From Phymatolithon calcareum (Eukaryota; Rhodophyta; Florideophyceae; Hapalidiales), in NCBI GenBank assembly GCA_977006965.1, contig OZ345367.1, positions 620,001 through 684,000 of the forward strand: 64,000 nt of DNA. Reading direction: 5' to 3'. A program made the translations under genes and the position numbers. Position 1 is the stretch's first letter; each line of letters starts with the position of its first letter. The notes beneath the pieces are model-generated. The model saw only the letters and a program-made list of their open reading frames with translations, was not told the origin of the DNA and ran no database searches. Shown here in pieces: positions 30,257 to 42,000 of this stretch.

Positions 30257-31397
30257 GTACGGACAGTTTTTTCACCCGTAAGTTAATTGCGGACTGTTAA
30301 CAAGAAGGTCACCTCAAGCTTTAAAAGAAAGTCACTAGTCCCTCAAAATGCGTCTTTGGCGCTCTATGTCGGCAACACATCTCTTCGGTATTGATGCATA
30401 CACCTTTCTAAGGTCGAATCTTCGATATTGCTATAAAAACGATTTTCTTGGAAACTTCCCTGACGAGGGTTCCCCAGAGATTCTCGATTATGTTGAGATC
30501 AGGAGACTTAGCCGGCCAAGGGAGCATGTCAACTTAATTTCCAGAAAACCGAGCCTTTCGTATACAGACTGACGGGGATCGGAGCATTATCCTGCTGAAA
30601 ATCCAGTCTTCGAGACAGTCCTCCACTGTAAACGGCAGCAAACACTTCGCTGGAACATTTCAGTAGTCTTCAGAGTTCATTCACCCGTTAATGATGCAAA
30701 TACTCGAAAGGGCAGTCCATAGCACGATGGAACCACCTCCATGCTAACGCTTCCGAAAGTAACGATTTTCCTTGCGTAAGCCATGCCAGTAGTATCAGAC
30801 CCATCGGACCATCGAGATTGAGTTTAGTCTGGTCGGAGAAGGCTACCTTCTTCCAGCGGGCCCTCCAACCGATGTGGACCTTTGCCCATTTTTGCGCTCT
30901 TCAGTGTGAGCACTTCTAAGCGGCGACCCGGACAGAATTTTCTTGTATTCAAGGTGCCCACCTGTTGAAAGGAGCCATTGCACGTGTCGAATAGGAAACA
31001 GGGAACTGGTACATGTCGTGGAGGCCTGTAACCGTTGACAACCCCGTAAAAGCACGACGGGACGTAGCGCGCAGGGTAGTTGAAGTCACTTACTTGGACA
31101 GCCGCCCCTGTTTGACTTTACCACGCCGGCTGATGTGACAAGGACGTGATGTACTGTAGACTTGGAGCGCCCAACCAGTTCTGCGATCTTCCGTGCGGAC
31201 CTGTTGCAGGTTGCAAGGGCACGAATCATGCCCTTTTCTTCATCCGATACATCATTTCGCTGATCGATGATTCAAACCAAAGAGACGTCGTGGAAGGTAG
31301 AACTGGTGGATTGCATCCTTTTTGCTTTTTGGCCATGAAGGAGAGCATTTTGCAGAATTGTCCGCAATCTAATTTCGAGCAAAAAAACGGTCCGTAT
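30257..31397 (-). mobile_element. Tc1/mariner element with ~41-bp TIRs and TA duplication
   Basis: The left end GTACGGACAGTTTTTTCACC (from 30257) and the complement of the right end ATACGGACCGTTTTTTTGCT (up to 31397) are diverged TIRs of about 41 bp that end inside at GCGGAC. Both outer borders are TA (30255-30256 and 31398-31399), the Tc1/mariner target duplication. The interior carries a broken minus-strand transposase. Total length 1141 bp, within the usual range for the family. Confidence 0.85.
30410..31335 (-). pseudogene. Tc1-like transposase, decayed
   Basis: Minus-strand pieces in several frames give the whole Tc1 layout. An N-terminal helix-turn-helix (IRALATCNRSARKIAELV, GRSKSTVHHVL) comes first. 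A first-aspartate block follows (KKVAFSDQTKLNLDGP), then a second-aspartate block (LDFQQDNAPIP), then the glutamate block ([16 protein letters not shown]). The second D and the E are about 35 codons apart with a frameshift between them, matching an ancestral DD34E. Stops and frameshifts interrupt it, so it is inactive. Confidence 0.8.
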
Positions 31398-31556
31398 TAT
31401 TATTTTACGTACCTGAAGACTAGGACATCAACGTAGAGCTCTCCAACTCCTTCAACTAATTTAGTTACGCTTTGTGCGTGCTTCAATACCATAAAATTAA
31501 TTTTTAAAATGGGACGTCGGGCAAGTCCATCTTTTATGTTGGCAAAGGGTCCGTAC

Positions 31557-31624
31557 GGGAGCACGGGAGCATTTTGGCCCGAAAATTATTCGTTTTATTT
31601 CGGCCAAAATGCTGCCGTGCTCCC
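31557..31624. repeat. 68-bp palindrome
   Basis: The arm GGGAGCACGGGAGCATTTTG plus GCC is mirrored by GGCCAAAATGCTGCCGTGCTCCC with one mismatch; about 22 bases of AT-rich loop lie between and can extend the stem (CCGAAA / TTTCGG). No target duplication was found. Confidence 0.85.
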
Positions 31625-31765
31625 CCAGTGGTAAATTCTGTACGCGTTGATGTGTGCAGACTCTGCACGGCAGAGTGCACACGCAGCAGCACACGAGAAG
31701 GTCCCTGCGTCGACGTATGGGAGAAGAGCTAGGACTCCGGCTCTGCCATTGTTCATGAGTGAGTA

Positions 31766-31839
31766 GACTTGCCGCTAACCATAAATTTTTGAGCGGTTAC
31801 AGTAGGTTACTGTAACCCGTTTTAGGTTTGCGGCAAGTC
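31766..31839. mobile_element. 74-bp MITE-like hairpin flanked by TA
   Basis: The outer arms GACTTGCCGCTAACC and GGTTTGCGGCAAGTC are inverted; an inner perfect pair GGTTACAGTA / TACTGTAACC surrounds a 3-base loop. TA stands on both sides (31764-31765 and 31840-31841). Size and TA flanks fit a very small Tc1/mariner-type or similar MITE. Its ends differ from those of the Tc1 relic 370 bp upstream. Confidence 0.6.
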
Positions 31840-31841
31840 TA

Positions 31842-32903
31842 GAGTGAGAACGTAGGGCGGTACGCCTGTCTGAAAATGTCGGTTCTGTTGTATCCGACTT
31901 CAACTTTCTTACCTCGCACGCATTGGCCACGATTCGAGTTATTGCATGATAGGTCAATTTGGCTATCCGGACAGAGTACCGTAGGAGCCGTCCATAAAAT
32001 CGGAGTCTTCCGTACGGTATGCTTAGACATTCCTCCTGTGTTGCTCAACGTTACGTCACCAGACGGTTCGCTTTGATCCGCAACGGTGTTGACGCCAGTG
32101 TCGACAACTTTATGCGTGCGCGAACTTGGTAGCTTTTGATACTTGCAGTTTCATGCTCTACATTATTTAAAGCTTTGGGTGCATTTCGCGTTCGTGCGCG
32201 TGCTGCGGATTACAGTACAGGCGCTCTCGCATTTGCAAATATAGATACTCGGTGGTACGTCTGTGGATACATATGCTTGTCTCAATGTCCTATTTCGCGT
32301 AGTGTAACTTTTCTTCGTTTTTCTTTTGCATGGGGGAGAGGAAGTACTGTACAGTGGACTTGTGAATGATGTCGGCATCGGCAAGATTTTTAATTGGGCT
32401 TTATTCTGGAATTTTAAGGTGCATGAAGGATTTAAGTGACACAGAAGATACGAAGTGATGGACAGAGGACGATCCGCCAGCAATGTTGACAGTTGATGCA
32501 GAAGTTACCTAAAATGTTGGATTCATATGCGAGAATTTCTGAATAATCTTGGTGAGCTTTTCGACTTGCGAATGCGACGGTGGGGCCCGGCTTTAAAGTA
32601 TTTCTTCACGGCCTCATACAGCGTTCCCTCGCTGCCTTCGGCAAGATGATTATCCTGCTGCGGCCTGTTCTGCAGAGTCTGTCACCACTGACTAGAACCT
32701 GACTTACAATCTGACGCGCTGACTCGGAACTGATCTGCTCTATTATACGTATCGCTCAATCTGAAGGGGTGGCGACACGGACCGGATTTTTGCGGCCAGG
32801 AGAAGAGAGGCTCCTCTCCCCTAGATGGCTTACGTATCGTGCCATGAGAGCGGGGGAGTGCTCTCGGACCTCATGGACTGACAGAGCATTGGAACCTAAG
32901 CCG
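31842..32903. other. intergenic stretch, nothing recognised
   Basis: Short overlapping frames on both strands without domains; no clear repeats. Confidence 0.5.
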
Positions 32904-32950
32904 ATCAAACGGTACACACATCACATAATGTGATGTGTGTACCGTTTGAT
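32904..32950. repeat. perfect 47-bp palindrome
   Basis: The 23-base arm starting ATCAAACGGTACACACATCA is followed by one central base and its exact reverse complement. The outer GAT/GATG context could be a 3-bp duplication if the arm is taken to start at AAACGG, but this is uncertain. Confidence 0.95.
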
Positions 32951-35192
32951 GATGTGAAGCTTCGAGGACCGAAGCTTCGATCGGTTTGGGGAAAACTCGC
33001 TGTCCGTCCCAAGTACTGCTGCAGGGCTCCGCTACGTAGATCTGTAGAAATACCGTCTAAAGGAACACCGAAGACACTCTTCACCAGAATCGGGCTCTCG
33101 TTCCAACGACGCAATAAAGACAGAAGTAAGATCATCTCATGATGACAGTGGGTAGAATGGCTCGGAAATTAAGTGGGACAGAAGTGGAAGTTACTTGCCG
33201 TTGGCAAACAGCACGACTGCGTCATCTTAAGAGACGATCGAATACATCAAAGAGCATGAAGGCCATGGACTTCAACCTCCGCTTGGCTCTGAACAGCTTC
33301 AGGACCTTTTCTTGCTCAAGATTATGCCGTCCAAGGACATCTGCGGTTCAATTGTTGCATACCACTGCAAGCTAAGCAAAATAATTTACCGTTTCTTTCT
33401 TTTATTTCGTTCGTTATCAAAGGCGGCTCTCGAGAAATTCCATATCCCCCGGGCCAATGTATAAGCAATAGATGCTTGCGATTTTTCAAAGATGCTCAAA
33501 GCTGCACAAAGTGCAGACCTGTGGATAAACAATATTGTCTATTCAAGATGCCCCAACATGTACGGAGAATCCGAAACCTGAATTCCTTCTGCTTTGGTAC
33601 CATTCCCGCTTCTTGAAATGTTTGATCTCTGAAACTACCGTGTATGTTAGAAGCGACGGTGATCTTCCTGTTAATTTGACTTCCAAACGGGAGGTAGGAG
33701 GAGAGATGAAACGCGGGGAAGTGAGACTTCATCAACTTACCCCCAACGGCAACCTCAAGTTGCAAACATTCAGGGATGAGAAAGTCCCTCTGCGATGCAA
33801 TCTGCCAGAAGTGCTCAAGGAGGCGACTGGGCGCACGATGATACACTTTACAGCCTGCGTAACTTCTCCATGACATGATACACTGAATCGGTAAGGGTAG
33901 TGTGCTGTAAGAAACGTGTTTAAGATTTGTGTACAATGGTTGAATGCTGAAATTTATGTTTTCTCCTAGATGGACGACATTTCCACCGTCAAGAAGAAGA
34001 AGAAGACGAGGAGAAGGGTTTTCAAGCCTGACGTCTGCAATAGTTCCAAAAGTGATCGTTCCACGATGCCATTTCACTCCACTCTGGCTTCGAAGTCCAG
34101 TCGAGCGCTGCATTCGAGAGCAACATGAACGTTGAATGTCAGAGTGCGGTAAGAATACGACTCTCACTACTATCTTTTAAGGTAGTAGTGCAAGTGGTAA
34201 TCCTATATGGTAGTGGAAGTGTAATCTTCGGGAAGAACTAGAACTTTCTATTCCTTTTTTTTAAAAAGTAATTCTGCCCGAAAAATGAATAATCGACGCA
34301 CTTTGCGAAAGCTTGCGTTCGCAAGTCAGGGGACTGATATGAGTTTTTGAGGCTAGGGTCAGTGGAAATTGTTCGAATACCTAGTCCAATGTTTCTTATG
34401 CGTAGCGCGGCTATGCCGGGTATGCATGATGCAGTCATGGATCTACATGTTCCATCTATTGTGTTTTACCTGTCCGCTGCCTCCTAATATAAGCTTCAAT
34501 AAAATATATATAACGATGCTCATGTTATCACGATGGATGTGCCAGTACTGTATCACACGATGATATTACAGATCTCTGGTAAGGACGCAAATAGCATTGA
34601 AATATTCCTCTGTCAACTTGCCCCAACTTGCTTAAGCACGAATGTACATTCAGATCAATCCGGATGTACGACAAAATAGCTCAGAAACCGCCGGCAGGCA
34701 TCAGCCAGTGATAAGAGCATCCCGGACTCGAAAAGAAACCAGTTAGTAGTACAGAGGGCAGATATTCTTGGCGCAGATGGCGTAACTTTTTTGTTTTTCA
34801 CACCTGGCTATCAACAGTGTGCATCGCTTGTGCGTTGAATCTATTTGGACTTCACCTGAAGGACGGGTGGTATACAGGACGGTTGATCATTCGCGCCCGC
34901 TTGTCTTGAATGGAACGAGAACTAAAGTAATTTTTCATCACACGGCCTTTTGTGGTGGCAAGGACACGATATCTTCGAAAACAAATTGTCGTTTCCACGA
35001 AATGATCTCATTTCAGCATCAGATGGCCATCTCGTGGGGGCTTTGTGGACTTGAAGGATAGGGTTGGGGTGGCTAGATGGAGCGACGAAAAAACAACCAT
35101 CGTGGGATCTGGCATGTGGGCGGATACTCGGCAGTAGGGCGTACAGTAAATCAGGTTATACAAATAAATTAAAATTGATATACTGTATCGTA
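32951..35192. other. intergenic stretch, one long orphan frame, no supported gene
   Basis: A minus-strand frame of 223 codons ends at 33496 but opens on GTG and has no recognisable domain. A small hairpin (ACTACTA / TAGTAGT) lies near 34166-34189, followed by a related GTAGTGGAAGTGTAA segment. An AAG run occurs near 33992. Confidence 0.45.
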
Positions 35193-35221
35193 GGCCGTTG
35201 GGCATTAAATGCCCAACGGCC
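35193..35221. repeat. perfect 29-bp palindrome
   Basis: GGCCGTTGGGCATT, one central A, then its exact reverse complement. No flanking duplication seen. Confidence 0.95.
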
Positions 35222-36553
35222 CTTGCAAGTGAATTGTGGAAGAGAGTTCTTTTTCCTGACGACAGTACAGTACTGCACTATACCGTACGAGTTCGCATCG
35301 AAGATTGGGAGTCTTGAAAAGCAGTGCAAGCTGGGAAGACGATTCAAAATGGCAGGATGCTGCGTTGCTGGACATGCAAAGCGTTGGGTGCAGTGGAAAG
35401 AGGAGGAGTGGATGTGCAGCCACCTTCTTTCCCCTGCCTGAATTGAGGTGCAGTTCAGTTCAGATCTGTACTGTAACCTTAGTACTGTACTGCATACAAT
35501 GTAGAGTTTCTCATATGGTTGCTTCTATGCTGTTATAGAAGCAGCTGGGAAATTTATGGATGCGTCCCACCTCTGGTTGCGTCCTCCTTATCATGATGAC
35601 GTCGAGAGATGTTAGATTTGATTTTACATACAGTATTGTAAAGTACAGTATATGCGGTACATCAAAAGAAGTTGAAGAAAGTAAGCCGTTGCGTGCGTAT
35701 TGAACGTGAGGTAATGTAGAAGACAGCAATTTTCCTCTCTTGCACCGTACAGTACAGGCTGTAGAAGTAGTTGTAATCGAGTGCAGTCAATGTGGGTGAG
35801 TACCGTACACATGGGATGATTGTAAACGTGCAGTACGGTAGACTACTGTAGTGTGTGAGAAACGAAGAAACGTGAGTCGAATGACAAGTTGAATGATTGG
35901 TGTCGGCAGATGGCAATACAATAACTTGAAGCTAAGAGGCCTGCAGCTGCCGATGGGACAACATGGGCTACCTACAAGGGAAGTTAAAGTCATTTTAAGG
36001 CGCATAGGGAATTATGTTACGAGTCGCGATACGATGTAGGCATGGACCGTTACGGCGTGGACAATGCGACCGTAGTTTGTTTGAGGTACGTAAGGGGCGA
36101 ACTTGAGACGGTACACGCTCTCAAGGGCGGGGGCAAGCATGGAAACACGAGAGTGTTTACGGCGAACACACTAGAGGGTATAGGCGGGGAAACGTGGCTG
36201 CTGCAGTTGCAGATGGCAGTTTGCAGATGATGTGGTCAAACATACGGGCGAAGAATGTACTGTCCAGTAGGTAGAGTGAAGCGCGTATTGAGCGGAATAC
36301 GGAGAGAAAAGTCAGTGCAGGGGGCACGGATAAGAAGCGCGCGCTCGTAAGTGTGGACGGCCAAAATAAGACGGTTGACGCGAATAGCAAAACGGGGGGC
36401 AGTTGCGGGGACATGCTATAGGCCTCCTACACGTTGAGTGTCCTACACTGCGAAAAAAGGAGTGCAGGGGCTCTTATGAGCATAATTGAAGAGACAAAGT
36501 GATTAGAACAGGCAGACGACTGATCTCCATTAGAGTACAAACATTAGAAGTAG
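35222..36553. other. intergenic stretch rich in TACAGTAC/TACTGTAC motifs
   Basis: No gene. Overlapping ACAGT/ACTGT words recur, for example at 35262-35275, 35481-35493, 35628-35660, 35745-35756 and 35831-35851. The same words return at 37437-37451 and 37629-37656. Confidence 0.5.
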
Positions 36554-37071
36554 GGCGTCGCGAAGAATGAGGTCGCTGATGATCTGGCGCGGAGGGGAAT
36601 TTTGGAATCGGATCTGGTGTTGCATCAAACAATACCTCTTACTTTGGAAGCGGCCCGATCCATTATCAAACCGCCGTGCAGAAGCAAACTACTCACTCTA
36701 CCTACGCTCCCAAAAGATCTGCACATCTCACAGAGACGTGCAGAGGCGGTACTACACCAGCTTATGGTGAATTGCTGTCCTATTGTAGCATGCTTTCACC
36801 ATGGACACATCGAGGATGAACCGCTACTCTATGACCCAGTGTGCAAGATGTGCCCGCATGGCGTCATGGAGACGGTGGAGCACCTAATTATACGCTGTTC
36901 TGGTCGGGCTGCCTCTAGACGGCAATTCATCGGAAGAGTGCGAGGCAAAACGGTTGAAGATCTGTGCAGGGCGAGACCCGTAGAGATACTCCAATATTTG
37001 AACAATGAGAACTTGCTCTAGGGTAAGTTCTGGCGTTGAATTAGCGCCTTCTGCAATAAAGAAAGAAAGAA
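36554..37071 (+). mobile_element. 5'-truncated non-LTR retrotransposon (LINE), RNase H tail end
   Basis: The frame opens abruptly at about 36554 with GVAKNEVADDLARRG, the last RNase H motif (N-E-x-A-D). It continues to a typical C-terminal zinc knuckle, CKMC-x7-H-x4-C (CKMCPHGVMETVEHLIIRC), and stops at TAG 37021. About 35 bases later there is a tail AATAAAGAAAGAAAGAAAG. A 5'-truncated copy with an intact C-terminus and A-rich tail is the signature of target-primed insertion. No target duplication was identified. The final 150 codons are unbroken, suggesting a fairly young copy of an RNase-H-bearing LINE clade. Confidence 0.7.
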
Positions 37072-38800
37072 AGGGTAGTTGTCTATGGGGCAGGTATCCG
37101 CAGAGTTGCTTAGAGAGTAGCGGGGTACAGCAGCCTTGGTTTAATGCACGTATAATGGAAGATGTGGAAAACACAACGCCTATTCGGACATGAGCGTGTA
37201 TCACAGTAGGATGCTTGGGCTCAAAAGATGAAGGAGGTAGATTTACAAATGGCACGAGGGGCGTACTGTACTTTAGCCCAGCATGATCCCCACAAGAGAG
37301 ATCCATGTCCCGAGTTGTCAATAGCAATCAGTGTCACCTCAACTGAGCTTTTTCCGTTTTTCCCATCTTTTTTTCGGCTTTTCTCAGCCATCATAGGCTC
37401 GTCATAATATGAGCGAGGCATTCAATGCAGCGTTAGTTACAGTACTGTAGCTGCCTCTTTCCCCACACGCAAGTGGCCCAGGTACTACCATAAAATCATA
37501 ACCATATACGCACGGCTTCAGAAAGCTACAGTAAGGTTGGGCGCAACACTGAAGGTTGGAACGGAGTAATGGTGAGGAAGTAAAACGAGTGGGAAACGCG
37601 AGACGAACAAGTGGTAGACCGATGTATGATACAGTACAGTATTGTACAGTACAGTAGGGGGATAACGGACAGGGAATACAGCGTTGAGAGGCGACGCGTG
37701 CTGACTCCCTAATACTCTCAACATTCGCAACCGTCGAGTCGCGTAATAACATGCTGTTCTCGAGTCTTGTGATCGATCCTTCATTTCCCACTCTCTCTTG
37801 GTGTTATCAGTTTAGTTAGTTACCTCTTTCCTCCACGCCATGGGACCCAGGCAAATCACTATGATACAGTGCAATGGCATAAAACACAGCCAAGATGCAC
37901 TGTATCCGTTGCGCTTTCGTGGCAACGCATGTCCGATTCAATGCCTCACATTGCGCAAAGAAACGCCGAAATCGAGCTCCGGGCAGAAAGCGTGTGTTGG
38001 ATCCCAAAACTCGTCAAACTGATATCCATGCTCAAGTCTCGTGCACTACTGCACTGCATGCAGTGAAGGGATTTCGCTGTTGCTGCAGGCGGTGCTATTT
38101 TTACAAACTATTGCTATTCACTTGGCGTGTGGCATGATCAACTCTGATTGCAACAGCCGACGCCCGGGACACGAGGAGAAAAGAGCGGCGGCCGTATGAG
38201 GATGCCACCTCCGATGCGATGCGCCAGTAAAAGTCTTTCCATCTCTCCATCCCTCCCTCCTTCCCTTCTGTTGAGTGCTGCCATGTGGGCGAATTCGTCG
38301 CTCTGCTTGAAGCCCTTACCGCGATCGCCAACAGTGCACTATGGTCTAATTTCGCGGGAAACAAACGTTTTGTAAGTTCAGTCCTTTGTCAGCATTGTCA
38401 GCGCGGTGCCGTGCCGTATCTCCCTTTGCTGACCTCCGCAGAAAGGTGCAACTAACGTGAATATTGCAGAAATTCAACTGATGCTTGCCGACGTTCCACA
38501 CATGAAGCAAGCATTGAAAAAGTTCAAAACAATATTGCATTTGAAAGTACCATTCTCCTCCCACAAAACCATACAACACCCTCATACGTATCATACCGCC
38601 CTTCATGCTACGTACATCCTTACGGCGGCGGGTGAGTGACAACGAGCTATCGCGCTTACAAATGCTACAAATACGCCGGGCCCTGCACATTGCGCGATCG
38701 GACACGGCGCCTCAATCACGGCGCGACGTACATTCATTGCCGCGAATCGTGTCTATGTGTGTGTGTAATCCAACTGTATCAAACGATCATTCGATCCGAA
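37072..38800. other. intergenic stretch, no supported gene
   Basis: Short frames only. Contains a dense ACAGT/ACTGT cluster at 37629-37656. Confidence 0.5.
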
Positions 38801-38814
38801 CCTGTCAAATCCGG

Positions 38815-38826
38815 TAGAATAAATAG
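38815..38826 (+). promoter_or_regulatory. possible TATA-like element of the Arg-rich gene
   Basis: AGAATAAATAG lies about 165 bases before the ATG at 38988; the intervening leader contains a short CAAG repeat near 38935-38952. Weak evidence. Confidence 0.25.
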
Positions 38827-38987
38827 TTCGCGCTGCCAGGGGAGTGTTATGCCCCTGGCGCTGCCCACACATATGCTTTGCTCTTCTCCGACTGCCCTTC
38901 GACACCAGCACATCCCCGACCTACCAAGCACAGCAAGCAAGCAAGCAAGCAGCAACGTTCAACCGTCAGCGCATCCCCGCACGCGCA

Positions 38988-39431
38988 ATGGCGTGCGACT
39001 CAGACGCGGAACACAACTTCAGTGCCTGGATGACGCCCGCCGAGTTGCTAGACGACGCGCCGATCCACGCCCCCTGGTTCCACAATTTCGGCTCTTCGTC
39101 CCGTCTCGGCGATCATCTCCGTCCGTCGCCCCGCACCGACGTGGAAGTGGTGCGTTTCCCGCCACACATGGGCGGCGACACGTTTGCCGAGGCCGGTAGT
39201 TCGAAAACCACTCTCACCACCCTCACCACCACGGACTCATCCGCCAATTCCAACGCCTGCGCCGCATCAAACGACACCGACGTGCCGGCACGAAGAAGAC
39301 GGAGAGGCTTGCGTGCAAACCGTGTGCGATATCGCGTGTGGCGTGCACGCAGAAGGCGTGACACACCGCCGCCTCCGCCGCCGCCTTCGCTCATCAAGGG
39401 GTGCTTCTGCACCGCGCCGCCAGTCGTGTAA
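38988..39431 (+). CDS. hypothetical Arg-rich protein
   Basis: 147 residues from ATG 38988 (MACDSDAEHNFSAWMTPAEL). The frame is open further upstream from about 38844 but that part looks like leader sequence. The N-terminal half is acidic with spaced aromatic residues (SAWMTPAELLDDAPIHAPWF). The middle is Ser/Thr-rich. The C-terminal part is strongly basic (ARRRRRGLRANRVRYRVW), followed by a run of eight prolines. The GC-rich, codon-like composition contrasts with its surroundings. No family was recognised. A basic nuclear or nucleic-acid-binding protein is possible but unproven. Confidence 0.5.
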   Translation: MACDSDAEHNFSAWMTPAELLDDAPIHAPWFHNFGSSSRLGDHLRPSPRTDVEVVRFPPHMGGDTFAEAGSSKTTLTTLTTTDSSANSNACAASNDTDVPARRRRRGLRANRVRYRVWRARRRRDTPPPPPPPSLIKGCFCTAPPVV

Positions 39432-40113
39432 CTCTATTTATTCATGCGCCGATTTTCGTTTCGTTTCACTTCCGGTTCACCCGTCCGACGGCTTCGTCGA
39501 TCGTTCGAATGGCGGCGGTCGGCATGTGGTGCGTTGTTTATTTGCTCGTGAAGTGATGTAGTTTGCTGACCGCGTTTAGTAGGCTCGATAGGTCAGTTGT
39601 AAATTCACACATTATATTCTTGCATAGCATTGCCGTGCATTCGATCCACTCCCGTGCGCTTCCGCTTGTGTCGAGCACCGTCATGACCACGATGATCGTG
39701 GTCATGCCGCCAAATGGGCGTTGCACGGCGCCTCCTCCGCTATGAAACGTCATGCGTATCGTCGGGACACGCTTCCATGCTGAAATACGTCTCTGCGTCG
39801 CACCCAGAGTATAGTGCGTAGACCACATGGACATGATGTCGCACTATTCTACGCGTACACTGAGACACGGCGTACACTCGGTGCACGCTCAGTGATACTG
39901 CTACACCACGCAGATCAGTGCGCACCTCCCAGATGCAGAGGCGAAGTGTTGATTGAGCACTGATGGTCCTGATCGTGCTCCCACCCGATCGCATCATCAC
40001 ACATGTGTGTGTGTGTGTTCAAGCACGGCTCACTGGCAGACATCCTGCCGCGCCGCGCAGCTGCCAGTCAACGTCGGGTTGAATTGATTTCCGCCCCGCT
40101 GTTCGACGCTTGG
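39432..40113. other. intergenic stretch with a 25-bp palindrome
   Basis: No gene. A perfect palindrome, CATGACCACGAT, central G, then its complement, lies at 39682-39706. A short GT run is at 40005-40017. Confidence 0.6.
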
Positions 40114-40120
40114 GTTCCAC

Positions 40121-40148
40121 CAGGGGATAGTAATATTACTATCCCCTG
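40121..40148. mobile_element. 28-bp minimal copy of the CAGGGG-TIR transposon, 7-bp target duplication
   Basis: CAGGGGATAGTAAT is followed directly by its reverse complement, with no internal sequence. The same 14 bases are the outer tips of the 2.1-kb element at 51265-53389. The perfect direct repeat GTTCCAC flanks it (40114-40120 and 40149-40155). It is thus best read as an element deleted down to its two joined ends, with its target duplication kept. Confidence 0.75.
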
Positions 40149-40155
40149 GTTCCAC

Positions 40156-41931
40156 ACCCTTGTCGGCACGGTGGTTGCGATATTGGGTGGAAAAGGTGTG
40201 CACACCAATCGGGGTAATAATCTTGTCCTATCTCCTCCATCCTGCTTGTTGGTTGCACCCTCTGGAAGCGCTTAGCGCTTGACGGCGCCCTTGATGCAAC
40301 CTTCGCCCACAAATCTTGGCAAGAGCTCCTTGCATGGTCACCGGCACGACGCGCCATTGCTTTTCAAACATCGCTTGAACGCACGGCGCGCCCGTTATTC
40401 AATGCACTGCTTGTTGCCATTCCTTATTTACTAAATGCATTACAGTTTATATTTTACTTACTCTACTAGCATCAGGGACTCAGGGATGAACATCATGTTC
40501 AAGGCCAGAATGGGACACTGATGCATCAGCATCTACTCGATGGTGCTTGATATATGATATGTTGCGGAAGAGTTTTTTTCTTGTTAATATGTCTCTGTCA
40601 ACACGGTAGAATTATGTCATACATGCGCACAAATCTGTATTTTCACATTTGAAAGATTTAGAATGACTTTGATATTGCACATCCCTGACTTGTGTTTTGT
40701 TGATCCAATGTAGCGATTGAAATTACCTTCCTTGGCGTTTTAATGAGAAGCGGTGACTTTATCAATAATGACAAGGACGCTAATTTTTATCGATGAATTA
40801 GGACGTGGGAGCCGCGAGCTATCATACTCACGATCGTTCGCCTCCCCACGGCGCGACAGTCAGTCGACTTGGAATACAGTAGACCCAAACACGGTGTATG
40901 ATTGGGCATCTGTGCAATCGAGCGTCAGGGGTCGTGGGGAGGGAATGTTCGTGCCACTCGGCGCCCCCAGCTGACGCTCAACTTACACACTGAACCTCCG
41001 ATGCAACTTATCATTTCGGAATCATCAGTCAACTTTGTTCTAAACATTACTGATTTCCAGAGCTCCCGTAATTGTACAGGAGCTCTCCGTAAATGACGAC
41101 TAAATAGAGTTCTCTCTATCATAGCATCACTGACAATACTGTGGCATCAATTTTGCAAGACATGCAGGCAGGCATTGACATTTTTGATCTTCTTTTGCCT
41201 TTTTTGGTGAGATTTGAGAGAAGAAAACTTAGAAAAAGACAGCGATAAGGTCTAAAGGAAGACCTTTTACAATGTATACATTTTAAGTGGCAAATCCAGC
41301 TTCAACTTGAGTGCCGAGTCAAAATGTTCGTGGGCACGGAAGTACAAAGCGAGCAAAAACCTGTGATTTTCTTTCAATATTCATGGTGATGTCCTTACAG
41401 GTGTATCGTATCGTGCCGATCTCTATCATTGGAGAGAGAGATGTAATTTATTTTAGAAGTTTACGTAGTACCGCTATGATAAGCGTCATGGCGAGGATTT
41501 TTTCGTGTACTATGATACGGCAGCATAGCCAGCTTCCGTTGTGGTCTCGTCTAGAGGATTAAGAGGCAAAAGCCTCCCCCTGTAGCAAGGTGCTCTTACC
41601 ACAGCTCTCACAGCGGAGTTGAAGGATGGAGGAAAAAGATTAGAATATAGGTCTTGGTCGCGTGGTCTTGTCTCGTGCTCGCTCAGCGAGAGTATTCAGG
41701 ATGGACAAATCTTCAGCAGTAGATTCGTAGCGCAATGCGCTAAAGTGTCCGTCCGAGCGCGGATGCGCGCAGGGGATTTTCGCGACATCCCAGATCCTCG
41801 TTTCGAACTCGAAGGGAGAAGACCGGAAGAGAGCACCGGAAATTTTCGTCCGGGGCAATCCCTAGCCTTCACATCTAAAAAGCTAATCCTCGGATACAAT
41901 AGATGTCATAAGCTGCGCCTCCAGTATCCAC
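40156..41931. other. intergenic stretch, nothing recognised
   Basis: Short frames without domains on both strands. No terminal repeats or RNA genes were found. Confidence 0.5.
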
Positions 41932-41995
41932 GCAAAATCTCTGCTTTTTCTAGGTGATATTTTAATATTATCACCAGAAAAAGCAGAGATTTTGC
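41932..41995. repeat. 64-bp hairpin
   Basis: The arm GCAAAATCTCTGCTTTTTCT plus GGTGATA pairs with its complement; the left arm has a single extra A after TTTTTCT. A short AT-rich loop lies between. It stands 5 bases from a second, unrelated hairpin. Confidence 0.9.
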
Positions 41996-42000
41996 TTAAA

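Noticed and set aside
33496-34167. 223-codon minus-strand frame
   Set aside because: Opens on GTG, has no recognisable domain and an unlikely composition; kept only as a remark in the intergenic entry.
41619-41957. 112-codon plus frame running into the hairpin pair
   Set aside because: The end of the frame is hairpin sequence and the rest has no domain.
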